Of a stretch of DNA of 64,000 nt, positions 49,617 to 61,046 are shown in pieces. This DNA comes from Candidatus Altimarinota bacterium. Its GTDB lineage: Bacteria > Patescibacteriota > Gracilibacteria > BD1-5 > UBA6164. The stretch is taken from the NCBI GenBank assembly GCA_027019405.1, contig JALUWO010000020.1:45265-109264 (forward strand), given 5' to 3'. The notes under the pieces are model-generated. The model ran no database searches. It was not told the DNA's origin and saw only the letters and a list, made by a program, of their open reading frames with translations. Numbering within the stretch: position 1 is the stretch's first letter; every line of letters starts with the position of its first letter. The position numbers were made by a program, and so were the translations under genes.

Positions 49617-49883
49617 TTATTTTCTGATATTTAATTTTTTTAAGATTTCTGCATGTTTTGCAGGATCTTTTTTCTTTAAATATGAAAGCATTTTTCTTCT
49701 TTTTACAACCATAAGCATAATACCTCTTCTTGAGTGGTTATCTTTTTTATGTTCTTGTAAATGATTTTTTAAATTTTCAATTTCAGCTGTTAGAATAGCT
49801 ATTTGTGCTTCTGGAGCACCAGAATTTCCTTTACCAGCAAATTCTTCAATTAATTTCTTTTTTTCTTCTTTTGTAACTGCCAT
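49617..49883 (-). CDS. rpsO: 30S ribosomal protein S15
   Basis: 88 residues, the usual length. EEFAGKGNSGAPEAQIAILT, then NLKNHLQEHKKDNHSRRGIM and KRRKMLSYLKKKDP are the S15 signature. It binds the three-way junction of helices 20-22 of 16S rRNA. Glycines are GGN; in so small and conserved a protein that is not informative. It diverges from murL. The leader 49884-49975 holds CCGG near 49920 but no clear structure. Confidence 0.96.
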   Translation of the reverse strand: MAVTKEEKKKLIEEFAGKGNSGAPEAQIAILTAEIENLKNHLQEHKKDNHSRRGIMLMVVKRRKMLSYLKKKDPAKHAEILKKLNIRK

Positions 49884-50036
49884 AATGTATTTTAATTATG
49901 TAAATAATATAAATCAAAACCGGAAAATACACCAGTAATGTATAAATAGTATATTAATTTTATTAAAAATACAAATAAAAATTTGTTAAAATTTAAAAAT
50001 GTTTATTATTGTTTATATATTTTTTTATATTTATTG

Positions 50037-51401
50037 ATGATAAAGTTTAAAAAATTTTATTTTGAAAAATTTGAGTTTGATAAAAAAACTTTTATTGCAA
50101 GTTTTTTTTATAGTTTTGACCAAAAAGAATTTTTTGAAGAAAAGATAGATTTTTCTTCAAACTTTTTTAAGTTAAGAGAAAAAATAAATTATAAAATAGT
50201 AGAAAATATTTTATTTCATATACATATTGCTTTATGAATTAGTTATTATAAACTGTACCCAACAAGTGATTTAATTATAAAATCAGGTTTTTTAGAAAAA
50301 GATGATATAGATTTTTGGAAAAAATTTTATAGAAATTGATTATGAGAATTTTTATATAAAAATAAAATATCTTCTAAAAAATTGTTTAATTTTAAAAATT
50401 TAGAAGGTGAAAAATATACTAAAATTGATTTTAGTTTAAAAAATAAATCTTTAGTTCCTATTTGATGATGAAAAGATTCAATAGTTACAATTGAATTATT
50501 AAAAGATATTTGATTTGATTTTGATTTGTTTGTTTTTTGAAAAAATGATTTTTTAAAAGAAAATACACAAAAAATTTCTTGAAAACATACAATTTTAGTA
50601 AAAAGAAAGATTTCTGAAAATTTATTTAATTTTAATAAAAAAGGCTATTATAATTGACATGTTCCTATAACTTGAATTATTGCTTTTAATATGCTTTTAG
50701 TTTCATATTTATATAATTATAAATATTTAATTTTGAGTAATGAATTATCAGCAAATTATGGTAATACATTATGGGATTGATTTTCTATTAATCATCAATA
50801 CTCTAAAAGTTTGGATTTTGAGAAGGATTTTATGATTTATATTGATAGAAATATTTCAAGTGATATAAAATATTTTTCTTTACTCAGATGATTATATGAA
50901 TTTAAAATAGCTCAATTATTTTCTAAAAAAGCAGAAAAATATTTTAAGCATTTTTCTAGTTGTAATAGAAATTTTACAATTAAAAAGGATCCTTTAGTAA
51001 AAGATAATTTAAAAGAGAAAAAATATTGGTGTAATAATTGTCCTAAGTGTGCTTTTGTTTATAGTATTTTAAGTTGATTTTTAGAAAAAGAAAAATTGAT
51101 AGGTATTTTTTGAGAAGATTTATATGAAAAAAAATCATTAGAAAGTATTTTTAGAGAACTATTATGAATAACTTGAATTAAACCATTTGAGTGTGTTTGA
51201 GAAAAACAAGAAGTTATATTATGAATGTATAAATCAATAAATAAATTTAAAAATAAGTGATATATTTTAGATATTTTTAAAAATGAAGTTTTAGTGAAAT
51301 TTGATGATAATTATTTTGATGATTTAGAAAAAAAACTTTTAAAAATTTATGATGATGATATAATTCCAGAAAATTTTAAAAATAAGATAAAATTTCAATA
51401 A
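50037..51401 (+). CDS. murL: UDP-MurNAc-L-Ala-L-Glu epimerase MurL
   Basis: 454 residues. PIGGGKDSIVTIELL is a PP-loop ATP site. ILSNELSANYGNTLWDGFSI then NHQYSKSLDFEKDF, IKYFSLLRGLYEFKIAQLFS, FSSCNRNFTI and WCNNCPKCAFVYSILSGFLE with IKPFECVGEKQE match the MurL family. MurL turns the L-Glu of UDP-MurNAc-L-Ala-L-Glu into D-Glu, replacing glutamate racemase for peptidoglycan. Its usual partner MurD2 is not in the window. Start chosen at ATG 50037, since the upstream TTG option adds non-conserved residues. The next gene, a PBP, starts 2 bp later, so they share a transcript. Confidence 0.88.
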
Positions 51402-51403
51402 AT

Positions 51404-53689
51404 ATGTTAAAAAAAATTAGAAAATTTTTTAGAAAATTACCAAGAGAATATATAGTTTTCTGAATTTTTGTTATATGGGCTTTGATAACTATATCAAAGG
51501 TTTTTTCATATACTATTTTAAATTATGATTTTTATAAAAATCTTGCAAACAAACAACAGATTTGAAAAGTAGAAATTCCTGTAACAAGATGAAATATTTA
51601 TAGTAAAAATAATACAACTTTGGCTACAAGTGTAAATCTAAATGATATAGCTATTGATCCTACAATGAAATGAGATAAAGCAAAACTTATAATTTATTTA
51701 AAGGATTTAATATATAATGAATTATGTAATAATAAAACAAAAAAATATTGTTATGAATGATTATTAAAATTTACAAAGAAACTTGAAATAAAAGATTTTG
51801 AGTTTGATGAAAAATATATTGATTCTATTATTATAAATAGATTAAAAGAAAAAATAAATAATATAAAAGTAACATCTGTATTACTTCAAAATAATTTATC
51901 ACCTGATACTATTAATAAAATAAAAAATCTTTGATTAGCTTGAGTTTATGCTAATAATTGAAATGTTTATATAAATCCTGAAGAAGTTATTTGACAAGAT
52001 ATAACAGCTAAAAAATTGGCACTTTATTTAAATATTCCAGAACCTAGAATTAAGTTTTTGATTAGGAAAAGAGTAAAAAGATATATTCCTATATTAAATA
52101 AATTATCAATTGATTGATATGAAAAACTAAAGAAATATCTTAGTTCAGAAAAAGATGCAATAAAGAGATGAATTTTGGATTCAGATAATAGTATTGTAAA
52201 TTTTATTATTTTAAATCCATATCCTCAAAGATATTATCCAGAAAATACATTAGCATCACAAGTTATTTGATTTGTTGATAGTTTATGAGTATGACATTAC
52301 TGATTAGAATGATTTTTTAATAAGATATTAAAATGAAATAATTGATATATAGTTGCAAAAAAAGATATAAAGTGAAGAACTATTGATCCAATTAGTTTAG
52401 ATATGTGAGATACTTATTGAGAATGAGCAAAAATATATACAACAATAGATAGAAATATTCAAAAGAAAGTTGAAAAATTATTAGAAAATTGAGTTAAAAA
52501 ATATAGGGCAATAAAAGGAACAGTAGTTATTTTAAATCCAAAGACTTGAGAGGTTATTTCAATGGCAAATTATCCAGAATTTAATCCAAATTTTCCTTGA
52601 GATGTGTATGAACTTGAAAAAGTAAATTATTGAAAATATCCAGATCCAATAAAAGATTTAAGGTGAATAAAAGTTTTTGTTATTGATAGTGTAAATTGAA
52701 CAAAATATTTTTATGATTGAAAAGAGATAAAATTAAGAGAAGCAACTCAGGATGAATTATGAAATCCAGCTGTTGTAAAATATAAATTTAAAAATGATTT
52801 TTGACCTATGGTTTATCAAAATGATGCTATATCATCATTGTATGAACCTGGTTCAATTATGAAAGCTTTTACAGTTGCAATATGACTTGATAGTTGAGAA
52901 ATAACTAAATATAGTAAATATCAAGATAATATGAAAGTTACAATTGATGATTTTACAATTTCAAATGTTTCTCATAAATGTGAATGATATCATACTTTTT
53001 GACATGCTCTTGATTTTTCATGTAATGTATGAATGTTAAAAATTGCAAAAAAATATTGAAAAGCATTAGCATATGAATATTTAAATAGTTTTTGATTTTG
53101 ACATCTTACTTGAATTTCCCTTGAATGAGAAATATCAAAACCAATTGAAAATTATGAAAGATGGTCAAAAGCAAGGCTTTTTACAACTTCTTATTGATTA
53201 TGAATAAATGTAACACCTCTTCAAATGGCTGCTTGATATAGTGTTTTAGTTAATGGATGAGTTTATGTTAAGCCTCATATTGTTGATAAAATTGTTTATT
53301 GAGATTGAAGAATATTAAAATATAAAACTCAAATTGATCATAGAGTAATAAAAAAATCAACATCAGATGAGATAAAAAGAATGCTTGTTGATTCTATAAA
53401 TAATTGAGTTGCAAAAAATTGAAATGTAAAAGGTTATACATTAGGTTGAAAAACTTGAACTGCTCAAATAGCAAAAAAATGATGATATGAAAAATGAGCT
53501 TGAGCAACTTTTGCTTCTTTTGTATGATTTTGACCTGCTGAAGATCCAAAATTTGTAGTAGTAGTAAAATTAGTAAGACCAAAAACTAGTCAATATTGAT
53601 GAGCTACTTCATCTCATATTTTTCATGATATTGCATCATATTTATTACAATATTATTGAATACCAAAGAAAAAAGTGGTAACAGATTAA
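51404..53689 (+). CDS. Class B penicillin-binding protein (FtsI/PBP2 type)
   Basis: 761 residues. A membrane helix at about 17-40 (EYIVFGIFVIWALITI) is followed by a dimerisation/pedestal domain (EIPVTRGNIYSKN) and the transpeptidase: SIMK at 484-487 in EPGSIMKAFT, SCN at 539-541, and KTGT at 683-686 whose glycine is TGA. The motif ASQVIGFVDSLGVGHYGLEG is the FtsI/PBP2 signature before the transpeptidase. It cross-links peptidoglycan in division or elongation, which cannot be separated here. Operon with murL. ATG follows AATAA with no Shine-Dalgarno. Confidence 0.93.
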
Positions 53690-53702
53690 TTCTGTACCAC
53701 TT
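53673..53702. terminator. Terminator after the PBP gene
   Basis: AAGTGGTA and TACCACTT pair around 14 nt, T-rich tail; it overlaps the PBP stop and lies between convergent genes. Confidence 0.7.
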
Positions 53703-53710
53703 TTATATTT

Positions 53711-54370
53711 TTACTTTAGAGTAGGAATATATTCAGCTAGAGCTGAAATATCTTTATCTGAAAGGTTTTTTGCTTGACCAGCCATAACAGCTTTCATTGC
53801 TCCTCCATAAGTTCCATTTTGGTAACCATGAAGAGCTGTAGATATTTGTTTTGCTGTAAAATTATGGATGATTTTACTTTTACCAAGTGCATGATTTTGA
53901 GCTTTAGCTCCATGACATCCTGCACATTTTTTATATAAAGTTTCTGGATTTGGACCTGTTATTTTTGCAATTACTTCTTTTGTTTTTTGTTTTACTGTAG
54001 TAATTGTAGCCTTTGTTTTCTCAGATACATGATATTTTTTATCAATTTCATGTGCTTTTTGCTTTGCAGCTATAATAGCAGCTTTTGTTTTTCCAGTTAC
54101 ATTATGTTCCTGGTCAAACTCTTTTGCTTTTTGTTTTGTTTTTTCAACAACTTTTTTAGTTGTATCTTTTGCATTTTTAGCAGTTTCTACAGCTTTTTCT
54201 TTTACTTTTTGCCAAGTAGATTTTTCTTTTACTGTTTCAGTTTTAGCTGTATTTTTAACAGCAACTTGTGTTTGTTTTGTGCTACTTTCTGATTTATGAT
54301 TTTCATCAGCACCACATCCTGTAAAAAATAGTCCTGCAGTAATAACTGCTATAATCATGAGCTTTTTCAT
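53711..54370 (-). CDS. Cytochrome c lipoprotein with helical repeats, apparently imported
   Basis: 219 residues. Signal peptide with lipobox (GLFFTGC, Cys 19 lipidated), then an Ala/Lys/Glu helical region at ~50-135 with two KTKAxI-type repeats (HNVTGKTKAAII, YHVSEKTKATIT), and a C-terminal class I cytochrome c domain: KCAGCHGAKA, a possible Met ligand in GGAMKAVMAGQ, and NLSDKDISALAEYI. The domain looks like those of Campylobacterota. AAGGAG precedes the ATG at good spacing, and no glycine is TGA across 220 codons. CPR genomes as a rule lack respiratory chains and heme assembly genes, so its use is puzzling; transfer from a host-like donor is the best explanation. Confidence 0.85.
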   Translation of the reverse strand: MKKLMIIAVITAGLFFTGCGADENHKSESSTKQTQVAVKNTAKTETVKEKSTWQKVKEKAVETAKNAKDTTKKVVEKTKQKAKEFDQEHNVTGKTKAAIIAAKQKAHEIDKKYHVSEKTKATITTVKQKTKEVIAKITGPNPETLYKKCAGCHGAKAQNHALGKSKIIHNFTAKQISTALHGYQNGTYGGAMKAVMAGQAKNLSDKDISALAEYIPTLK

Positions 54371-54407
54371 GACCTTCTCCTTTTGTTTTTATTTTAGGGT
54401 GATTTAT

Positions 54408-54435
54408 TTTATATAAGATTTTTAAAATAAGTCAA
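54408..54435 (-). promoter_or_regulatory. Promoter of the cytochrome c gene
   Basis: TTGACT (54435-54430) and TATAAA (54413-54408) with a 16-bp spacer on the minus strand, 37 bp before the ATG. Confidence 0.6.
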
Positions 54436-54448
54436 ATAAAAATATAAA

Positions 54449-54486
54449 ATAAAAAAACTAAGAAAATAGTTTTCTTAGTTTTTTAA
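54449..54486 (-). terminator. Terminator of tRNA-Phe
   Basis: AAAACTAAGAAAA with TTTTCTTAGTTTT (13 bp), T runs either way, just downstream of the tRNA 3' end. Confidence 0.8.
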
Positions 54487-54496
54487 AATTTTTAAA

Positions 54497-54571
<75 letters not shown>

Positions 54572-54695
54572 ATTTCTTTTTCTTTTGTGTTGCTTGCTTA
54601 TTATATTAAAAAAAAAATAAAGGCAAATTTTTTTTGCTATTTTTTTTCATTTGCTTATAAATATACTAAATTATATTATAATAAAAATATAGAAA

Positions 54696-54950
54696 ATGAA
54701 GATAAAAGTTTGTGGTTGAAGTGCTTGTAGTGATAATTTTTCAGAATATATTGTAAAAAGAATAAAAAATGATATTGAATTTTATAATTTAAAATGAGTT
54801 GAAATAGAAGAAACTCCTTGTATGTGAATGTGTAAAAAGTGACCAAATGTAAAAATTGATGAGGAAATAATAAACTATGCAAATCCTTTAAAAATTTCAG
54901 ATAGGGTTTTAAAAAAGCTTTGATTGAAAAAAAAGAAAAAATCAAAATAA
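54696..54950 (+). CDS. Small thioredoxin-like [2Fe-2S] ferredoxin
   Basis: 84 residues. VCGGSACSD and TPCMGMCKKGPNV give a C-x4-C plus C-x3-C pattern with the GP turn seen in thioredoxin-like 2Fe-2S ferredoxins and the NuoE C-terminal half. A Lys-rich tail follows. It would carry one iron-sulfur cluster and act in electron transfer; the partner is unknown. Five or so glycines, including those next to the cysteines, are TGA. cysS begins 20 bp later on the same strand. Confidence 0.75.
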
Positions 54951-54970
54951 ATAATAATTAATTTTAAAAA

Positions 54971-56443
54971 ATGAAAATTTATAATACTGCTTCAAGAAAA
55001 ATAGAAGAATTTAAACCTTTGAAACAAGATAAAGTAAAGGTTTATTTTTGTGGACCAACTGTATATAATTATGCTCATATTTGAAATTTGAGAACATTTG
55101 TTTTTGAAGATGTAGTTGTTAGAACATTAAGATTTTTATGATATGAAGTTGAAACTACAATGAATCTAACTGATGTTGATGATAAAACTATTAGAGATAG
55201 TATAAAAGCTGGAGTAAGTTTAAAAGATTTTACACAAAAATATACAAAAATATTTTTAGATGATTTAGAAAAATTAAATATACAAAAAGCAGATAATATA
55301 ATACCAGTTACAACATTGATTTCTCAAATGGTTAGAATGATAAATACTATGCTTAGAAGATGATATGCTTATATTTCTGATGATGGTTCTATTTATTATA
55401 AAGTATCAAAATTCAAAAATTATTGAAAATTTGCAAATATAGATTTAGAAAATTTAAAATCTTCAGTAAGAATTGATAATGATGAATATGATAAGGATAA
55501 AGTATGAGATTTTGTTTTATGGAAAGCTTATAAAAAAGAGGATTGAGATAATTATTGGGAAGAAGAATTTGAATTATCTTCTGATAAAAAAATTACATTA
55601 AAATGAAGACCAGGTTGGCATATAGAGTGTAGTGCATGTAATATGGCTGTCTTTTGACCTCAAATAGATTTACATATGTGATGACAAGATTTAATTTTTC
55701 CTCATCATCAAAATGAAATAGCTCAAACTGAGAGTTGTACTAGGAAGAGTTTTTCAAAATATTGGATGCATAGTGCTCATTTGATGGTAAATTGAAAAAA
55801 AATGAGTAAATCTCTCTGAAATTTTTATACTATAGAAGATATTGAAAAAAACTTTAAAAATGAAAAAAGAAGTGTCTTATATAGAGCTTTAAGATTATCT
55901 TTTTTAAATTGAAAATATAGAGATTCTATAGATTTTTCATTTGATAAATTACAAGCAAATATAAATACAATAAAGAAAATAGATGAAACTATAAAAAATA
56001 TTTCTTATGCTTCTGAATTATCAAAATCAAAAGAATATAGAGTTTGAGTAACTAAAGAATTTAGTGAATATATGCAAGATATTATTCAAGAATATATTTT
56101 TAGACTTGAAGATGATATAAATATACCTGAAATTTTAGCTGTTTTTCATTCTTTTATAAAATTTATAAATAATTGAATTAAAAATAAAGATTTTTCATAT
56201 GAAGAGTATGAAGCAATTATTGATATGTTGGATACTTTAAATTATGTATTACAAATTATAGATTTTGATGTTTTAGAAGAAAATAATGAAATACCAAAGG
56301 AAATTGTAGAAAAATTTGAAGCTAGAAATATTGCTAAAAAAGAAAAAAATTTTGAACTTGCAGATTCTCTTAGAGATGAATTATTAAAATCTTGATATAA
56401 AATAATAGATTCTAGAGAATGAAGTAGAGTTGAAAAAATATAA
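54971..56443 (+). CDS. cysS: Cysteinyl-tRNA synthetase
   Basis: 490 residues. [20 protein letters not shown] holds the zinc cysteine and [42 protein letters not shown] complete the active site, and KKMSKSLGNF is the class I KMSKS loop. The C-terminal DALR helical part follows. It charges the tRNA-Cys encoded at 1225. The glycines of HIGN and SLGN are TGA. First ATG, no Shine-Dalgarno. Confidence 0.97.
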
Positions 56444-56476
56444 TTTATTATAAAAAAATAATTATTTTAATTAAAT

Positions 56477-57160
56477 ATGGTAAATAATCCTTATATAGAA
56501 CAAGTAAAAAATCATTATAAAATTTTAACTAATTTAGAAGAAATCTATTCTATTAAATGAAAATGGAATAGTTTTTTTGCTAATAAAAATCCTATCATTT
56601 TAGAAATATGAACAGGTCTTTGAAATTTTTTTTCAAAAAATGTAAATCAAAATTTAGATAAAAATTATATTTGAATGGAAATAAGATATAAAAGATGTTT
56701 TATGACAGCTCAAAAAACTCTTTGAAAAGTAAAAAATAATGATAATTCATGTGATAATACAAAACTTGAAAAATATAATAATAATTTTGTTGTTATAAAA
56801 GATTATGCAGAAAAAATTAATAATATTTTTGATGAAAATGAAATTAATGAGACTTTAATATTTTTTCCAGATCCATGGGCAAGAAAAAAATGGTTGAAAA
56901 AAAGATTATTGCAAAAACAATTTTTAGATGATTTATATGCTAGAACAAAAATTAATTGAAAATTAATTTTTAAAACTGATCATTTAGGTTATTTCTTGCA
57001 TGTTTTATATGAAGTAGAAAAAACAAAATGGGATATTTTATTTAAAACATTTGATTATGAAAAACAATGATTGTATGAAAGTGATGCAATAACTGAATTT
57101 GAACAAATATTTAGATGACAAGATATAAAAGTTTGTTATTTAGAATTGATAAAAAAATAG
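56477..57160 (+). CDS. trmB: tRNA (guanine-46-N7)-methyltransferase TrmB
   Basis: 227 residues, normal length. LEIGTGLGNFF is the SAM-binding loop, YIGMEIRYKR motif II, and FFPDPWARKKWLKKR carries the family-specific DPWxKxxHxKRR-like signature (His replaced by Leu). TDHLGYFLHVLYEVE and a final TEFEQIFRGQDIKVCYLEL complete the fold. It methylates G46 in the tRNA variable loop. Gap to cysS 33 bp; possibly one operon. Confidence 0.9.
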
Positions 57161-57219
57161 TTTGCTAAATAATTAAATATTTTTAAACTATTTTAGAGTT
57201 TATTATTAAAAATTTTTAT

Positions 57220-58509
57220 ATGAATAAACAAAAAATAAATTTTTGATTTACATTAATTGAACTTGTTGTTGCTATTACAATATTGGCTATATTGGCTGCA
57301 GTATGATTTATGTGATATTCAAGTTATTTACCAAATGCAAGAGATACTAATAGAATATCTCAATTGGAAGAATTATGAAAATGAATACAGACTTATTATA
57401 CAAAAAATAGTAATTTACCAGTACCTGATAATCAAATAGAAATAAAAGCTTGAAGTTCAGAAATGATAGCTTATCAATGATTATGATGAAAAAATTTACT
57501 TGATACTATTTGATATAATCAAAGTTGATTAGATCCTAAAGATAAAGTTCCTTTTTCATATATGATTTCAGCAAATAGAAAAAAATATCAATTAATGGCT
57601 ATGCTTGAAACTAGAGATAATTTGGATACAGCTTTTAATTTTTGAAATAAAGTAAATGCTGCTTGAGATTATGAAAATAGATTTCCAAAGGTTTTTTGAG
57701 ATGAATTATGAATTTTAACAGATAGAAATAATACTCCATTACAAGATATTTCTTCAGTTCAATCTGCTTGAAATATAGATATAATAAATACAAATGATAC
57801 TTATGTTGCACATATTTCAGATATATTAACAGTTACTGGAACATGAAAAATTCTTGCACCAATTGCTTTATCTATGATGAATTGAAAAGATTATAAATCT
57901 TGTAAAGCATTATATAGATGAGAACCTTTATCACACTCTAAAGATGATTTTTATTATATAAAACCATTATGATATTCAAAGTTTAAAGTTTATTGTGATA
58001 TGAGTACTGATTGAGGATGATGGACAAGATATGTTCAAATAAAATGAAATTATACTTATAAAGATGCAAGATATTGTGTTGATAATTTAAAAAGAATAAA
58101 TAATGATAAATTATTTTGTTTTTATCCTCGGTCATTATGAAAACTTAAAGATTATCTATATATAGATGATACAACTTGAACAAAATATGAATTGAGTTGA
58201 CTTGATCAGCCTTATAATGAAATAACTTGATCAACAGGTAATCAAAAATATAAATCAAAATATAAACATACTTTATTTGATTTTATTACAGATAAAACAA
58301 ATCCTGATTTATGGTGGACACGGTTCTGAATTGCATATATGCATAATCATCCTGAATCACATTGAGGACGGGAACCAGGATGAATGACAAATGATTGATA
58401 TTGATATATGAATTATGATCAAACTTGGTGAAAATCATGACCAAAGAAAAATGATTGATCTGAGGATCGGGAAGCAAATGCTAGACAATGAGAATTTTAT
58501 GTAAGATAG
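57220..58509 (+). CDS. Type IV prepilin fused to a fibrinogen-like YCD...GGGW domain
   Basis: 429 residues. Prepilin leader MNKQKINFG is followed by mature FTLIELVVAITILAILAAVG, Glu at mature position 5, cleavage after TGA-coded Gly 9. After a pilin-like body the C-terminal half is a fibrinogen-like segment: SCKALYRGEP from Cys 228, VYCDMSTDGGGWT with Cys 259 and W268, then a Cys in KDARYCVDN, and Gly/Asp/Trp-rich closing loops. These GGGW domains bind ligands, often glycans, in other proteins. Placing one at the end of a pilin suggests a tip adhesin. No second copy nearby; followed by a small secreted protein gene. Confidence 0.85.
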
Positions 58510-58512
58510 AAT

Positions 58513-58555
58513 AATAATAAAAAGTCAATAAATTTTATTGACTTTTTATTATTAT
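58513..58555 (+). terminator. Terminator after the pilin-fibrinogen gene
   Basis: Long stem of AATAAAAAGTCAATAAA with its complement, T-rich end. Confidence 0.85.
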
Positions 58556-58598
58556 TTGTTATATATATATTAATATTTATTATATAATATATAAAATA

Positions 58599-58892
58599 AT
58601 GTCTTTAAAACAACAAATTTTATCAGTTTGAACTTCTGTAGTAATTTGAGTAAATGGACTTTATGCTCAAAATGAATGTAATACTCTAAGTATTTCTAAT
58701 TGAGATGAAAAAACTACTGAAATAATAAAAATAAATAATTGAAAATGACAAATTGGGGAATATACTGTACAAGTAAAAGATAAAATTGTAAAGGTTTTTA
58801 TTCCAGAATCAGATTCTATTACTACAAAAAGTGAATTAATTAATAATTGAAATTGAAATTGTAAAGTTTGAAAGCTTTTATCTGTAAAATAG
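58599..58892 (+). CDS. Small secreted protein
   Basis: 97 residues. The start MSLKQQILSVGTSVVIGVNG then LYAQ|NE is a Sec signal peptide with an AxA-like site. The mature part (~75 residues) has two Cys (ECNTL, NGNCKVG) that could form a disulfide, and beta-rich, Asn/Gly/Lys-rich sequence. No family recognised. It follows the pilin adhesin gene and may be an envelope partner, which is a guess from position. TGA glycines throughout; no Shine-Dalgarno. Confidence 0.65.
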
Positions 58893-58918
58893 AGATTTTA
58901 AAATCTTTTTGAAAATAC

Positions 58919-58951
58919 TAAAAACTTGCTATAATACAGCAAGTTTTTTAT
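58919..58951 (+). terminator. Terminator after the small secreted protein gene
   Basis: AAAACTTGCT and AGCAAGTTTT around ATAATAC, T run. Confidence 0.85.
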
Positions 58952-58967
58952 TTATTAAAAGAAATAT

Positions 58968-60209
58968 ATGAGTAGTGAATTTATATTTTATATTATAATT
59001 GTTTTATTTGTTTGAGAATTTATTTTATCAAAGGTACTTGATTATTTAAATACAAAAAATTGGACAAATCAGTTACCCAAAGAATTAGAATGAATTTATG
59101 ATGAAGAAAAATATAAAAAATCAATGGAGTATGAAAAAGCTAAATATAAATTTTCAAGTATAACTTGAATTTTTACTTTTATAATAATGCTTTTAGTTTT
59201 AGTTTTTTGATGATTTTGATTTCTTGATGATTTTGTAAGAAATTTATCAGATAATAATATTTTAAGAGCTTTATATTTTTTCTGAATAATAGCTTTTGTT
59301 CAAACTATTATTAGTTTACCTATAAGTTATTATTCAACTTTTGTAATTGAAGAAAAATTTGGTTTTAATAAAATGAATAAAAAATTATTTTTTATTGATA
59401 CATTAAAAACTTTTATATTAACAATTATTATTTGATGATTACTTTTAGCTTTAATTGTTTGGTTATATGAGCTTAATCAAAATAGTTTTTGGTTTTATAC
59501 TTGGATAGTTATGACTGTTTTTTCTGTTTTTATGATGATGTTTTATAGTTCATTAATTGTTCCATTATTTAATAAACAAACTCTTCTTGAGGATTGAGAA
59601 TTAAGAACTACTATTGAAGATTTTGCAAATAAAGTTTGATTTAAATTAGATAATATTTATGTAATAGATTGAAGTAAAAGAAGTAGTAAGGCAAATGCTT
59701 ATTTTTCTGGATTTTGACCTAAAAAAAGAATAGTTCTTTATGATACATTAATTAAAGATTTAACTACTAAAGAACTTGTTGCTGTTTTAGCTCATGAAAT
59801 AGGACATTATAAAAGGAAACATACATTACAAATGCTTGTTTTTTCAATTATTCAAACAGGATTTATGTTATTTATCCTTTGATTGACTTTAAAATATTCA
59901 GAAGTAAGTGAAGCTTTATGAGCAAAGCAGGGTAGTTTTTGGGTATGAGTAGTTGCTTTTTGAATATTATTTACTCCAATATCAATTATTTTATGATTAC
60001 TTTGAAATGTTTTATCAAGAAAAAATGAATATCAAGCAGATGAATTTTCTTGAGAAAATTATGATATTGAATCATTAAAATCTGCATTGATTAAACTTTC
60101 AAGAAATAATTTATCAAATTTAAGACCTCATCCAGTTTATGAATTTTTTCATTATTCTCATCCTACTGTATTAAAAAGGTTAAAAGCTTTAGATAATTTA
60201 AAAAAATAA
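58968..60209 (+). CDS. Ste24/M48-family membrane metallopeptidase
   Basis: 413 residues. About six membrane helices frame the M48A active site: [15 protein letters not shown] with HExxH, and EYQADEFS providing the third ligand in the ExxxD pattern. [20 protein letters not shown] and [20 protein letters not shown] are highly conserved in the CAAX protease 1 (Ste24) branch. Bacterial members remove or degrade membrane and export-stalled proteins. The glycines flanking GFGPKK are TGA. Own terminator not seen; the channel gene follows. Confidence 0.93.
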
Positions 60210-60212
60210 TAA

Positions 60213-61046
60213 ATATTTAAAAATTTTAAAAAAATTTTTGATTATGATCATAAAAAATATGAAAATATTCTAGATTCAGATAATAAAAATTGAATTTTTT
60301 TAAGAGATTTTATTTTTGGACTTGTATTATTTTTTGCTTTAGTTTTGATTTTTGAGAGTATATGAAATAATGAAATAAAATATTATAAACAATTATTTTT
60401 TATAGATGCTTTTATATCATCTGTATTTGCTATAGAATATTATTATAGAATTTCAAGAGCTAAAAATAAAGTAAAATTTATAATAAATCCAATGAGAATA
60501 ATAGATTTATTATCATTTTTACCTTTTTTCCTTTGAATAATTGCAATTTGAGATTTTTTGAAAATTTTAAGATTATTTAGAATTTTTAGAATACTAAGAG
60601 TTATTAAAAAAATACCTTTAACTAATGATTTTGTAAAAGCATTAAAAGATTATAGAGAAGAATATAAAGCAGTTTTTATATTATTTGTTATTATTCTTTT
60701 TATTGGTAGTTTTTTTGTATATTTTGCAGAAAAAGATGTAGTAAATACAAAATTTACAAATATTCCTATAACATTATGGTGGGGATTGGTTACTATGTCT
60801 ACAGTATGATTTTGAGATATGTATCCTACAACAAATTTATGAAGATTATTTGCTTCAAGTTTAGTTTTTTTATGACCATTATTATATTGATTAGCTTCAG
60901 CTATAACTATCATGGTTTTTTCTGAGATAGTAAGAAATCATGAAACAAAAATAAATAATAAAAGATGAAAAAAATGTCCTAGATGTGGTGAAAAAAATCC
61001 AAGAATTGCAAATTATTGTATGAAGTGTTGAAAAAATCTATCTTAA
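60213..61046 (+). CDS. Voltage-gated potassium channel with C-terminal zinc ribbon, start codon unclear
   Basis: Six-helix ion channel: S1 (FIFGLVLFFALVLIF), S2, S3, an arginine-rich S4 (ILRLFRIFRILRVIKK), S5, pore loop TMSTVGFGDMYP with filter VGFGD, and S6. A tail CPRCGEKNPRIANYCMKCGK is a zinc ribbon. The frame is open from 60213, after a TAA at 60210, but contains no ATG, GTG or TTG before ATG 60492, which would cut off S1-S2. Probable starts are ATT 60234 or ATA 60213; an indel near the out-of-frame ATG at 60244 is also possible. The filter glycines are one GGN-less TGA and others mixed, so native. Confidence 0.8.

Noticed and set aside
53987..54292. Cys/Phe-rich plus-strand frame opposite the cytochrome c gene
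   Set aside because: Antisense of the Lys/Ala/Glu repeat region; the minus strand has a clear signal peptide and heme site.
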